The notes under the pieces are model-generated. The model was not told where the DNA came from. It was given only the letters and a program-made list of their open reading frames with translations, and ran no database searches. Of a stretch of 64,000 nucleotides of DNA, positions 17,114 through 26,482 are shown in pieces. The translations under genes and the position numbers were made by a program. Source of the DNA: JACKDW01 sp964621785 (GTDB lineage: Bacteria; Myxococcota_A; Polyangia; Nannocystales; Nannocystaceae); assembly GCA_964621785.1 (NCBI GenBank), contig CAZUPD010000014.1, forward strand, positions 1 to 64,000. Direction: 5' to 3'. Position 1 is the stretch's first letter; each line of letters starts with the position of its first letter.

Positions 17114-17312
17114 TCGGCGCGCACCCGTCCACAGTGACATGCTGACAGCCGCTCGGGCTATATTTTTGCAGATACATGTATATGGGGCGGGGAACCGTGC
17201 AACTCCGAAACGAGCCTCGCCGTGACCGTACGGGTGACCTGCGGCAACCTGTCGCGACGACCCGTCGCAGGTATCGAATACGGGACAACTACACGCATCG
17301 TTTCCGCGGGCG

Positions 17313-18647
17313 ATGGAACGAAACCGTGACAGGTCAGAATTTCGTGGCACCATGGGCGCAGTGTCGAGCTCGTCCGCCAACATTACCCTGCGTACATTTG
17401 TCGTCGCGCGGTGGGTTCTACTCGGTCTCATCGGTCTCGGCTGGGCCATCCAACTGCTCGAGCCGACCGCGTTTCAAATGATCCTGAGTTGGTTCCCGCC
17501 ACCGCCGGAGCCCCGCGGGACTGCCCTGGTTGTACTCGCGTTGGTCCTCGCCAACCTTGCGACCATGCGTTTGATCCTCGCGCCGGGTCGGGCCACCCCC
17601 AACATCACCGGCATCCACCTCCTGATCGACGCCACCGCCCTCACGGCATTGTTGGCGCTCTCGGGTGGGGTGATGAACTCGTTTACGACCATGTTGTTTG
17701 TCCCGATCACCCTGGCGACCCAGATCTCGCCGCGGTGGACCTGGGGGTTGGCGTTTTATTGCCTCGCCGGATTTGCCCTGTTGTTTTTGGTCGCCCCCCA
17801 GGCCAGCCACACCCACGGTCACGACTTCGTCGGCCACATCCGCGGGATGTGGGTCGCGTTTGGTATCTCGGGTTGTTTTATGACCTACTTCGTCCAACGG
17901 ATCGCCCAATCGTTGGCGCGTCAACGCAGCGAGCTCGCCCGGCTGCGCGACCTGGCCATCCTAGATCGCCACCTCGCCGCGATGGGTACCCTGGCCGCGG
18001 GGGCAGCCCACGAATTAGGTTCACCGCTGGGCACGATCAGTATGTTGATCTCCGACCTCAGCTACATGGACGACGACGAGCGTAGCGAGGCGGTCACGAC
18101 CATCAAGCAGGAGGTCAAACGTTGTAAGCACATCATTCACCAAATGGCCTCGCCCGAGTTGCGCCTGCCCAACCTGCCGGCAGATGCACCTTCATGGAAG
18201 GTCGGTGCATTGGTCCAGGAACTCAAAGCGATGAGCTACGAAGTTGGACTGCGGGTGTCGTGTACCAGAGATGTCGAAGTGATCGAGACCACGGTGCCAC
18301 GCGAAGTATTGGGCCAGATCCTGCGCGAGTTGATTCTCAATGCAGTCGAGGCCTGCCGTCGGCGCCCCGGGAGTTCGGGTGTCGAAGTCGTCTGTTCGCG
18401 CCGCGGTGAGCAATTGGAGATCACGGTCGTCGACGACGGAATCGGCATGGAGCCAGAGGCCGTCCAAGCCGCGTTTGATCCGTTTTTTTCGACCAAGCCC
18501 GAAGGCGAAGGGATGGGCCTCGGGCTCTACTTGGCCCGCGCCCACCTGCGACAGTTGGGTGGGACGATCGAGCTGCAATCGACGCCACGTGAGGGGTCCA
18601 AGATAACGATCGTCGCGCCGCTATGGCCGGCGATGGGCCGCGAATAG
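17313..18647 (+). CDS. RegB/PrrB-like redox sensor histidine kinase
   Basis: A 444-residue sensor with six hydrophobic segments between residues 30 and 195. Residues 118-124 read GGVMNSF, close to the GGxxNPF ubiquinone-sensing loop of RegB. The phosphoacceptor box is AAHELGSPLGTIS with His233, matching the RegB/PrrB box HELGTPL. Cys271 in KRCKHII sits where RegB has its redox-active cysteine. The HATPase domain has N, G1 (VVDDGIG) and G2 (GMGLGLYLARAHL) boxes. In Proteobacteria RegB kinases report the redox state of the quinone pool and phosphorylate RegA. The cognate-looking regulator lies 267 bases downstream. Start ATG 17313; ATG 17352 is an alternative. Confidence 0.85.
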   Translation: MERNRDRSEFRGTMGAVSSSSANITLRTFVVARWVLLGLIGLGWAIQLLEPTAFQMILSWFPPPPEPRGTALVVLALVLANLATMRLILAPGRATPNITGIHLLIDATALTALLALSGGVMNSFTTMLFVPITLATQISPRWTWGLAFYCLAGFALLFLVAPQASHTHGHDFVGHIRGMWVAFGISGCFMTYFVQRIAQSLARQRSELARLRDLAILDRHLAAMGTLAAGAAHELGSPLGTISMLISDLSYMDDDERSEAVTTIKQEVKRCKHIIHQMASPELRLPNLPADAPSWKVGALVQELKAMSYEVGLRVSCTRDVEVIETTVPREVLGQILRELILNAVEACRRRPGSSGVEVVCSRRGEQLEITVVDDGIGMEPEAVQAAFDPFFSTKPEGEGMGLGLYLARAHLRQLGGTIELQSTPREGSKITIVAPLWPAMGRE

Positions 18648-18673
18648 AGACCGCTATAAAATATGTTGATACA

Positions 18674-18702
18674 ATGATGTGTGTACTCTATGATGTGTGT
18701 AC
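18674..18702. repeat. Tandem 13-base repeat between the RegB-like and RegA-like genes
   Basis: ATGATGTGTGTAC occurs at 18674-18686 and again at 18690-18702, period 16, in an A/T-rich patch about 210 bases upstream of the regulator start. Two closely spaced copies could be an operator, perhaps for the regulator itself. The end TGTGTAC resembles the dispersed motif. Confidence 0.6.
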
Positions 18703-18914
18703 ATCTATTTGTGCCCGCGCGTGCGCCCGGGTGGGAGGCGGCAGTCAAGCCGAACCCGCGCCATCGGGAACAGGAAGCCGAGCCAACTTGGCGACCTGCA
18801 AACTCCGGGGTCTTTCGGCCAGAACCCACGATCTTCGGGTTCCCTGCGGCTAATTGCCGCGCGACTTGCCGTCTGAGGTAGATCGGCGCAAGCTGGTTTG
18901 GACGGGAGACGAGG

Positions 18915-19478
18915 ATGCAGGAACATGGTGAACACGCCCAGCGACAAACGGTTTTAGTTGTCGACGACGACAAAAACTTCTGCTCGGCCCTCGCCGGTTC
19001 GATTCGGCGGCGCGGATACGCGGCGGTCGTCGCCCACGGATACGACGAAGCCCTCGCCGAGGCCTCGGCGTGGAGGCCGAGCCGAGCCGTCGTCGACCTG
19101 CGGATGCCGGGCCACAGCGGCCTCGAGTTGATCGCCGCCCTACGCAAACAGGACCCGAACATCTCGATTGTGGTCCTCACCGGCTACGGAAGTATCGCCA
19201 CCGCGGTCGAGGCCATCAAACTCGGCGCCGTTCACTACCTCACCAAACCGGCCGAGCCCGACGAGGTCCTGGCCGGATTCACCCGCACAGAGGCTTCGTT
19301 GATCGAAAAGCCGAGCGAGTTGCCGGCGACCCCGTTGGGCGAGTTGGAGTGGGAACATCTCCAGAGGGTCCTTACGGACTGTCAGGGCAACATTTCCGAG
19401 GCCGCCCGACGCCTGGGCATGCACCGGCGAAGTTTGCAGCGCAAGTTGGCCCGCGGGCGCCCCACGTCGACTGAGTAA
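18915..19478 (+). CDS. RegA/PrrA/ActR-like response regulator
   Basis: A 187-residue two-domain regulator. The receiver has the acidic triad VVDDD and phosphoacceptor Asp61 in VVDLRMPG, then VVLTGYGSIATAVEAIKLGA and Lys in YLTKPA; this run is highly like RegA/PrrA. The C-terminal Fis-type helix-turn-helix is NISEAARRLGMHRRSLQRKL, as in RegA. In Proteobacteria RegA controls energy genes in response to redox. ATG 18915 is preceded by a GGGAGACGAGG Shine-Dalgarno-like stretch. The spacing from the kinase gene, with the repeat at 18674, suggests its own promoter. Confidence 0.88.
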   Translation: MQEHGEHAQRQTVLVVDDDKNFCSALAGSIRRRGYAAVVAHGYDEALAEASAWRPSRAVVDLRMPGHSGLELIAALRKQDPNISIVVLTGYGSIATAVEAIKLGAVHYLTKPAEPDEVLAGFTRTEASLIEKPSELPATPLGELEWEHLQRVLTDCQGNISEAARRLGMHRRSLQRKLARGRPTSTE

Positions 19479-19551
19479 GATGTGGGTACATGTAATTGGC
19501 TCGCGTGTTTGCCCCGTGTAGGTACACACGCACGATCGTTTCGATGGGTGG

Positions 19552-21288
19552 CTACGGATTAAACACAAACGCGAGGTCCTCGACATCCGCCGGAATCTCG
19601 TTGTCACCCACATTCTCGATCGACCCGTAGCCCAACTGGCCGAAGTCACTCGCGCCCCAGCACATCACCGCCCCGCCTGGTTGGATCGCACAGCTGTGAC
19701 GTCCTCCCGCGGCGACCTGCGCGACATCGTTCATCTCCGGGTCCATGTCCAGTTGTGTGATCCCGCCATCGGCTGGGTGATTGAGCAGGCCGACGTTGGC
19801 CACGTTCCCGTGGCCGAGGCGGCCGGACTGTCCACGGCCCCAACACAGTGAATCACCTGTGCTAGCGAGCTTGGCACATGTATGTGCACTTCCGGATGAA
19901 ATCGACACGACCTCGTCGCCGATGTCGAGCACCGGTTGTCCGTCGAGCAGTTCGTCATCGCCGATATTGTCGTCGCTGCCGGTCCCGTAGCCCAGGCGGC
20001 CGGAGTCGCCAAAACCCCAGCATTGCACGAGTGATTGCATATTCACCAATACCTGTGCACAGGTGAACTCGGTGCCTGCGCTGAGCTGTTCGGCGACGGT
20101 CCCCATCAGCTTGACCGGCACACTCATGGTCGCGTCGACGACCTCCATCGTGTTGCCGAGGCCGAGTTGTCCGCTGGTGTTGCGTCCCCAGCAGTTGACC
20201 GAACCATCGCTGAGCAGGGCACACGAGTGTTGATCGCCGGCGGCGAGCATCGTCACATCGAGGTCCTCGGCGACATCGAATGGCGTGATCGTATCTGCCG
20301 GTTCGTCGTCACCGAGATCGGTGATCGCTCCCTTCCCGAGTTGCCCCGACTCGCTATCGCCCCAACATTTGACCATTCCCGACTCCAGCAGCACACAGGT
20401 GTGCAGACCTCCGGCAGCGACGTGCACAACCGGTTCGCCCACCGGTACCGCACCTGCGGCGTCGGGCGTTTCGTCATCGCCGATCGGATCGGTATGGCCG
20501 TAGCCCAGCTGTCCACTCGAGTTATCGCCCCAACACCGCAGCGAGTTGTCCTCGAGGCGCGCACAGGTGTGACGACCTCCGGCGGCCAGCTCCACGGCCT
20601 TGCCTCCGAGTTCGATATCGGCGGCGTTCAAGGCGAGCGTATCGGGGGTGTCGCCAATATTCGTTGTACTTGCATGTCCAAGCTCCCCCAGCTCTCCACG
20701 GCCCCAGCAGCGGACGGCCCCACTGTGGAGTCGGGCACACGAGTGATCATCGCCCAGCGCGAGGGACACGGCTCCCGGGGTGTATGTACAATCGTCTTGG
20801 CACCCGTCGCCATTGTCCAGGTTGCCATCATCGCAGGACTCGTCGTTATCGAGATTGCCGTCGCCGCACATCGACGAATCGGTATCGGTCGCATCGGTCG
20901 GGTCGGTCGTCGGGTCGGTCGTCGGTTCAGTCGTCGGGTCGGTCGTCGGTTCGGTCGTGTCACTCGTATCGGTGGTCTCGTCAGTCGGGTCCGCCGTGGT
21001 TTCGGAGTCGGTTGTCTCCGACGTCGGATCGGTCTCCGAGGGTTCCACCGTTGTTGGGGCAGTTGTCGGAGCCTCGCTCGTCGGAGCAGTCGTCGGGCCG
21101 GTGGTGTCGGTCTCGGACTCGGTCGACGCAGCGTCGCACTGGGCTGGATCGGCACCGGGGACATCGACCCCGCCGGTGTAACAGTGCCCCGGTGTGCTTG
21201 TACATCCACCGAATAGGACAATGAAAAATGCACTGCACACCACAGCGAGTGGTTGCGCGGATGAGTGATACGACGGAAGGCAAGCCAT
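19552..21288 (-). CDS. RCC1-repeat surface lipoprotein
   Basis: A 578-residue lipoprotein. Signal peptide with lipobox LFGGC, then about 75 residues of Thr/Ser/Asp/Glu linker. A Cys-rich repeat CGDGNLDNDESCDDGN follows (the myxococcal DUF4215-type repeat). Then come seven or so RCC1-like blades, each with the pattern HSC..L..G.V.CWG...GQLG, giving a beta-propeller. Such proteins are frequent and unexplained in myxobacteria; a scaffold or adhesion role is a guess. ATG 21288 was chosen over an upstream TTG because it gives a normal signal peptide. Three exact dispersed-motif words (19879, 20665, 20781) lie inside. Confidence 0.88.
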   Translation of the reverse strand: MACLPSYHSSAQPLAVVCSAFFIVLFGGCTSTPGHCYTGGVDVPGADPAQCDAASTESETDTTGPTTAPTSEAPTTAPTTVEPSETDPTSETTDSETTADPTDETTDTSDTTEPTTDPTTEPTTDPTTDPTDATDTDSSMCGDGNLDNDESCDDGNLDNGDGCQDDCTYTPGAVSLALGDDHSCARLHSGAVRCWGRGELGELGHASTTNIGDTPDTLALNAADIELGGKAVELAAGGRHTCARLEDNSLRCWGDNSSGQLGYGHTDPIGDDETPDAAGAVPVGEPVVHVAAGGLHTCVLLESGMVKCWGDSESGQLGKGAITDLGDDEPADTITPFDVAEDLDVTMLAAGDQHSCALLSDGSVNCWGRNTSGQLGLGNTMEVVDATMSVPVKLMGTVAEQLSAGTEFTCAQVLVNMQSLVQCWGFGDSGRLGYGTGSDDNIGDDELLDGQPVLDIGDEVVSISSGSAHTCAKLASTGDSLCWGRGQSGRLGHGNVANVGLLNHPADGGITQLDMDPEMNDVAQVAAGGRHSCAIQPGGAVMCWGASDFGQLGYGSIENVGDNEIPADVEDLAFVFNP

Positions 21289-21584
21289 GGCGAGTGGAGC
21301 AACAGGCGAAAGCAGAGACCTCAAGTGTACCGGAGCGGTCGCTCGCGCGTGGGTATCCGTGTATGTGTCGTTTCACGGTCACAAAGCCACGCGCTGGTGT
21401 ACGTCTGTGCCCACATAGGACTGCTCGCACGGACCGCTCACGCGGGGCCGCTGCCATTCAATTGTGGTCTTTCGGTCATGCCGTGCCGTGGCCCAGCCCC
21501 GACGAACCACAGGTCGCAACCGTTGGGTGCGGACGAGGGGAGACCTGAACGCGGCGCGTTCAATGTTTGCATGCATCTACAGGT

Positions 21585-23795
21585 CTATTGTTGCAGGTGT
21601 CGATCGAGCCATGCATGGACTGTTTCGTGCCATTGCAAACTGTTGGCCGGCTTGAGCACCCAGTGATTTTCGTCGGGGAAGTGTAAAAACTGGCTTTCGA
21701 TTCCGCGTCGTTGCAGCGCGGTGAATGTCGCCAGCCCCTGTTCGAGCGGTACGCGATAGTCGAGCGACCCGTGGATCACCAACATCGGGGTCTGCCAGCG
21801 GGTGACCAAATGGGCAGGATTGAAGCGCTCGTAGGCATCGGGTTTGGCGTAATACGGACCTCCGTTTTCCCATTCGGGAAACCACAGCTCTTCGGTCGCG
21901 TAGTACATCATCCGCTGGTCGAAGATCCCGTCGTGGTTGACCAAACATCGGAATCGATCGGGCCACTTGCCGGCGATCCAATTGACCATAAACCCGCCGT
22001 ACGAAGCCCCGAGGGCACACACGCGGTCGCCGTCGAGAAACGGGTATTGCTCGAGCGCGTAGGCCAAACCCTTTTGCAGATCCTCGAGTGGCTTCCCGCC
22101 CCAGTCGCCCGAGATCGAATCGGTGAACGCCTGTCCGTAGCCGGTCGACCCGTGAAAGTCGATGAACACCGCCGCATACCCGGCTCCGGCATAGGTCTGG
22201 GCATTCCAGCGGTAGTGGAAGTGATTGCCAAACGAACCCTGCGGCCCTCCGTGAATCAAAAAAGCAACTGGGTAGGTCTCGCCGTCCTTGTACTGTGCTG
22301 GTTTGACCAGCCAGCCGTAGACTGTTTCGCCCTTGTGGCCGGGAAACGAAAACTGCTCGTAGTCCCCGCGGTGTGCCAGCTCGATGGTTTTTTGATTGAT
22401 CTGTGTCAGCGGTTTGAGATCGCTGCCATCGCGGGCGGCGGTCCACAATTCGGCCGGGTGTTGGAGGTCATCGCGTAAAAACACCAGGCGATCGCCGGCG
22501 ACTGCAGGTGCCGCGACGTACCCTTCACCCACACGCTTGGTCACCGCGCCCGTGGTCGTGTCGACGCCGAACAAAGGGGTATGACCGAGGTCGTTGGCTG
22601 TCACCAACAGTTCGCCATCGGGAGCGTATTGCAAACTTCGCACCGAACGATCCCACTCTTGGGTCAGGTTGCGCAGCTCGCCTGCAGGCCATGTTTGTAG
22701 CATCACCGAAAATCGATCAGCCTCGAATCCGGCGCGTTGCATCGCCACGTAGGTCAGGGTTTTGCCGTCCGGCGAGAACACGGGCTGGGTATCCCAAGCT
22801 GGGTTTTGGGTCAGGCGTCGCGGAGGTTGGGCGCCGTCGAGGGTCGCGACAAACAGATCGAAGTTGGTCGACAGCGCTTCGAGCTTGGGCCCCGTGCCGC
22901 CGGCCTCGCGGGCCGTAAACACGATTTGGCGGCTGTCTGGGGTAAACGTGAACTCTTCGCTACCACCAAACGGCATCGACGGCACATCGGCATCGAGCCC
23001 ACGGCTGACGATCACGGCTTGTTGAGTTGGGGTCGACCCAACTTCAGCGACCAGCAGGTGTGCCCGACGGCCATCTTTCCAGGTATCCCAGTGGCGGACG
23101 AACACCCGCTCGTACAGCATCCCGGTGGTCTTGGCCGCCTTGTGCTCTTCGGTTCGCTGAACGGTACATGCAATATCGTCGCAGTCTGGAAACAGCATCG
23201 CCGAAGTAGCGAGATACTTGCCGTCGGGCGAGAGTTTTAGGCCGCTGATCCCGAGTGGCAGGTCGGTGACTTGGCGGGGCGTCGCGGGTTTGGAAGCGTT
23301 GGCAGCGGCTGCCCAAATCTGGGGGGAACCGCTGCGTTTGGACACGAAGTACACGGTCGAGCCATCGGCGGACCAACGCGGTTCGTGATCGCCGTCGGCC
23401 CCGTCGACCAGCAGGGTGGGTTCGCCCCCAGCGACGGGGACCGTCCACAGACTTGTGCGGCCCTTGTTGGCCACCATATCGGTCGCGCGGCGGACAAACA
23501 CGACCCGGGAACCGTCGGGCGAAACGGCAGGACTCGACAGTCGGTCCATGGCAAGCAGGTCGCGGGCCGAAAAATCGTGTGGAGTTGTCGGCGCGATCGG
23601 ACCCTGGGGAGCAGCCGTTTCGTCGCCGTCCCCCGTGTGCATTTTTTTTGTATCTGCATCAACTTGGGTCGCGGGTTGGGCCGCCGACTGCACCGACCGC
23701 GCGGAGCCCCCTTGGCAACCACTCAAGATCGTAGCGAGCAAACACGCCGGGCCGACGATCGATGCGAGAGGTCCGGGGAGCCTGGGGCAAAGCAT
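21585..23795 (-). CDS. S9-family serine peptidase lipoprotein (prolyl oligopeptidase / acylaminoacyl-peptidase type)
   Basis: A 736-residue exported peptidase. The N-terminus ends in the lipobox LSGC. Residues about 85-480 are WD40-like PD40 blades (SPDGSRVVFVRR, SPDGKYLATS, SPDGKTLTYVA), forming the gating propeller. The C-terminal alpha/beta hydrolase has nucleophile Ser in GASYGGF (about residue 600), Asp in HGSLDYRVPLEQG and His in DENHWVLKP, a full triad. The family cleaves short peptides or releases N-acylated residues; the exact specificity cannot be told. It is likely nutritional in a predatory bacterium (inference). It stands alone. Confidence 0.9.
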   Translation of the reverse strand: MLCPRLPGPLASIVGPACLLATILSGCQGGSARSVQSAAQPATQVDADTKKMHTGDGDETAAPQGPIAPTTPHDFSARDLLAMDRLSSPAVSPDGSRVVFVRRATDMVANKGRTSLWTVPVAGGEPTLLVDGADGDHEPRWSADGSTVYFVSKRSGSPQIWAAAANASKPATPRQVTDLPLGISGLKLSPDGKYLATSAMLFPDCDDIACTVQRTEEHKAAKTTGMLYERVFVRHWDTWKDGRRAHLLVAEVGSTPTQQAVIVSRGLDADVPSMPFGGSEEFTFTPDSRQIVFTAREAGGTGPKLEALSTNFDLFVATLDGAQPPRRLTQNPAWDTQPVFSPDGKTLTYVAMQRAGFEADRFSVMLQTWPAGELRNLTQEWDRSVRSLQYAPDGELLVTANDLGHTPLFGVDTTTGAVTKRVGEGYVAAPAVAGDRLVFLRDDLQHPAELWTAARDGSDLKPLTQINQKTIELAHRGDYEQFSFPGHKGETVYGWLVKPAQYKDGETYPVAFLIHGGPQGSFGNHFHYRWNAQTYAGAGYAAVFIDFHGSTGYGQAFTDSISGDWGGKPLEDLQKGLAYALEQYPFLDGDRVCALGASYGGFMVNWIAGKWPDRFRCLVNHDGIFDQRMMYYATEELWFPEWENGGPYYAKPDAYERFNPAHLVTRWQTPMLVIHGSLDYRVPLEQGLATFTALQRRGIESQFLHFPDENHWVLKPANSLQWHETVHAWLDRHLQQ

Positions 23796-24157
23796 GGCGC
23801 GAGCCTACCAAACTGTGACCGCCGCGGCGCGAAATTGCGAAAGCTACGAGGGTTGTCTATCGGGTCGCAATCGTGGGGGAGACTTGCCTGACGGAGATCT
23901 CTGAAGGTAGCACACGGGATGCGCGAAACGGGTCCCGCAACTGCGCGACAGTGGCGGCTTGCAAATGCACGGGATACCCCTGAACTCGCGTCGTCCTCAC
24001 ACTCGGCACAGCCCACTCGCTTGTCCGCATGTCGACTTGGTGCCCGCAGTCGTGGTCAAGTGCCAGCCCGATTCACTTGCAAGTGCATCGAACCGGCTTG
24101 TGACACCCGCCGACTCGGTCCGATCGTTCGGCGAGATGTTCCGGGTTTTGATTGCAC
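23796..24157. other. Intergenic, no gene seen
   Basis: 362 bases upstream of the S9 peptidase gene and downstream of thpR. I see no open frame with coding character and no terminator. It holds two exact TGYANNTRCA words (23960 and 24078) and presumably the peptidase promoter. Confidence 0.6.
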
Positions 24158-24709
24158 TTATCCCGCCGACGGTACCGGTTGGAGCCCAAACACCGCCTCC
24201 TTGCGGTATTTCGAGCCTCCGGGGGCGAGCACGCTCGAGTACAGCGTCACGGCGTCGACCAAAAACGGTTCGGACTGCAGCAGCGCGTGGTGGGCCAAAA
24301 ACGCGGCGACCTTGGTTGTGGGTGCGTTCTTGAGCCGGGCGAGGGTGATGTGGGGCGCGAACTTGCGGCTGTCGTGGGGCAGGCCGAGCGGGGCGAGTTG
24401 GCGATCGACTTCTTGCTTGAGGCGGTGCACCGGATCGGCAGGGGTGATGCCGGCCCACACAGACTTCGGTGCTTTGCGAGGAGGGAACACACCCGTGCCC
24501 TGGAGCCGCAAATAAAAGGCGGGGCTGTTGAGCTTGTGCATACATGCAGTGAGCCGCCGGACCTGGCCCCCGTCGAGTTCATCTAAAAACCGCAGGGTCA
24601 GGTGGAGCTTTTCCGGCGGCTCCCAGCGTGCACCCGGGAGTCCACCCGCCGTGAGCGAGAGCTGGGTGTCGATGATGTCGGGGAGATCAATACCGAGAAA
24701 GACCCGCAT
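24158..24709 (-). CDS. thpR: RNA 2',3'-cyclic phosphodiesterase / 2'-5' RNA ligase family (ThpR/LigT)
   Basis: A 2H phosphoesterase of about 183 residues. Both catalytic tetrapeptides are present: HLTL in EKLHLTLRFLDE and HITL in FAPHITLARLK. The family opens 2',3'-cyclic phosphates at RNA ends to 2'-phosphates. The start MRVFLGIDLPD matches the family; an in-frame ATG three codons upstream and a longer open frame also exist. Upstream by 98 bases is the NtrC-like regulator gene on the same strand. Confidence 0.9.
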   Translation of the reverse strand: MRVFLGIDLPDIIDTQLSLTAGGLPGARWEPPEKLHLTLRFLDELDGGQVRRLTACMHKLNSPAFYLRLQGTGVFPPRKAPKSVWAGITPADPVHRLKQEVDRQLAPLGLPHDSRKFAPHITLARLKNAPTTKVAAFLAHHALLQSEPFLVDAVTLYSSVLAPGGSKYRKEAVFGLQPVPSAG

Positions 24710-24807
24710 GACCGACATCTTAACGAGGTCGGCCGCGGGACACAAAAGCAACGGCGGACTCCCAGGGGCCCGCCGCATACTCATTGGTGATACAAGTTCT
24801 CGCCCGG

Positions 24808-26205
24808 CTAGCTCGCCGATGGCCGCGTGACCGACGGGAGCCCTGATTGCGGGGTGATCCGGTACTCGTTGAGTCTGTACTGGATCTTGCGCGGCGAGAT
24901 ACCGAGGATCTTGGCGGCCTTGCTCGTGCTACCACCGACGTGCTCGAGTGTCCGCAGGATTGCATAGCGTTCGATCTCTCGCAGCGACGATCCCGGGATG
25001 ACCGGCACCGAACCGTTGTCGCGGCTGCGGGACAGCAACTCGCGCGGGAGGTCGCGCGGAGCAATCTCGGTGCTGCGGGCCATCACCACCGCGCGTTCAA
25101 CCGTCTGCTCCAGCTGACGGATATTGCCCGGCCAGTCGAAGTCGAGGAGGATCCCGAGGGTGCGCTCGCCAAAGCCGACGATTGCCTTGCCGCTTTGGCG
25201 GGCGAACTTTCGCAGGAACTTGGTCGCCAACAGGGCGATATCTTCCCGACGTTCCCGCAGCGAGGGCGTGCGGAGGGTAACGACATTGAGGCGGTAGGAT
25301 AGATCTTCGCGGAAAGTTCCGGTTTCGACGGCCCGCCCGAGCACCTGGTCAGACGCACTGACCACTCGGACATCTGCTTGTATATACTCATTTCCCCCGA
25401 CGCGTCTGAACCGGCGTTCCTGGACAAACTGAAGCAGGCGCGCCTGAAGTGGCATCGGCAGGGCGACGATATCGGGAAGGTAGACGGTGCCTTCGTGGGA
25501 CTTCTCGATCACCCCGATATAGGTAACTTCACCGTTCGCTTCTTCGCCAAACAACTCGCGCTCGAGCGATTTTTCGTCGCCGGCAGAACAACGCAGGACA
25601 TTGAATGCCGCATCCTTGCGCGGACTCCAGCGGTGAACAAGTTCGGCGAGTGTGCGCTTGCCCGTCCCGGTTTCGCCGAGGATCAACACCGAAGCCGGTG
25701 CATCTGCAATTTGTCGCACGAGGTCGAGGAGTTCGCGAAACGCACGTGACTGGCCGATAAGCTCATTGGATTCGTCGGCGTTGCGTTCACGCAGGGCGTC
25801 GCGCAGTTGTTGGGTCTCGCGTTGGAGGGCGCGGTGCTGGATGACCCGCCGCAGGACCATCAACAGTTGGGGAAAGTGGATCGGTTTGCTGAGGTAATCG
25901 TCGGCACCCAAGTGCATGGCCTCGACCGCACCCTCGACCGAGCCAAATCCGGTCATCACAACAACCGCGACATCCGGGAACTTTTCCCGTAGTTTGGTCA
26001 TCAACTCGATTCCGCCGAGCGCGGGCATATGGACATCGGTAATCAGGACGTCGGGCTCCCAGGCATCGGTCTTGCCGAGTGCTTTGTAGCCATCGGCCGC
26101 GGATTGAACTTCGTACCCCTCGTCGCGCAACATCTCACTGAGGGCAGAGCGGGCGGCAGGTTCATCGTCGCAGACGAGAACACGGATCGGTTTGATGCTG
26201 GACAT
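24808..26205 (-). CDS. NtrC-like response regulator with degenerate sigma-54 contact and Walker B motifs
   Basis: A 465-residue receiver, AAA and Fis-HTH protein. The receiver is intact (Asp57 in ITDVHMP, Lys107). The AAA domain keeps Walker A GETGTGKR (177-184). Where family members have GAFTGA after ELFG, it reads EEANGEVTYIG, and where Walker B should read FLDE it reads VYLPDI. The R-finger side (FREDLSYRLNV) and WPGNIRQLE are kept, as is the C-terminal helix-turn-helix (STSKAAKILGISPRKIQYRL). Lacking GAFTGA, it probably cannot remodel sigma-54 holoenzyme and may act as an oligomeric DNA-binding regulator, as described for some myxobacterial and TyrR-like proteins. No partner kinase is adjacent. 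Confidence 0.88.
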   Translation of the reverse strand: MSSIKPIRVLVCDDEPAARSALSEMLRDEGYEVQSAADGYKALGKTDAWEPDVLITDVHMPALGGIELMTKLREKFPDVAVVVMTGFGSVEGAVEAMHLGADDYLSKPIHFPQLLMVLRRVIQHRALQRETQQLRDALRERNADESNELIGQSRAFRELLDLVRQIADAPASVLILGETGTGKRTLAELVHRWSPRKDAAFNVLRCSAGDEKSLERELFGEEANGEVTYIGVIEKSHEGTVYLPDIVALPMPLQARLLQFVQERRFRRVGGNEYIQADVRVVSASDQVLGRAVETGTFREDLSYRLNVVTLRTPSLRERREDIALLATKFLRKFARQSGKAIVGFGERTLGILLDFDWPGNIRQLEQTVERAVVMARSTEIAPRDLPRELLSRSRDNGSVPVIPGSSLREIERYAILRTLEHVGGSTSKAAKILGISPRKIQYRLNEYRITPQSGLPSVTRPSAS

Positions 26206-26482
26206 CGGGCCTCTAATCGACCTGTTTTTTAGGTCATGTTTCTGGTCAACACACCAGGAGTGTGCGAGACAAAAGATGCATGGGAATGACTACTTGTGTT
26301 AACGCAAAAAATGCGCCAATTGGATTGAAAATGCGCTTTTAGGTGATAATTGCTGAATTATGCCTAAATACGGCAAATTAAAATCTGTCAGGATATGTAT
26401 GTAAGACGAAAAAAATTCGGAATGCGCGAAGAGGACGTATGCAAATCGGCACCGATGCAGACGCATCTGCTAGTCTCAGATC
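26206..26482. promoter_or_regulatory. A/T-rich divergent promoter region
   Basis: 277 bases between the NtrC-like gene and the vWA lipoprotein gene, clearly richer in A/T than the surroundings. The segment AAAATGCGC occurs in two near copies (AAAAATGCGCC and AAAATGCGCTT) about 25 bases apart. No gene was seen. It probably carries promoters for both flanking genes. Confidence 0.55.

Noticed and set aside
18674..18702. CRISPR-like direct repeats
   Set aside because: Only two 13-base copies, three bases apart, no spacer structure and no cas genes in the window.
20035..21216. 393-residue plus-strand frame opposite the RCC1 gene
   Set aside because: The minus strand carries repeated RCC1 blades; the plus frame repeats Arg/Gly/Val by complement of those blades.
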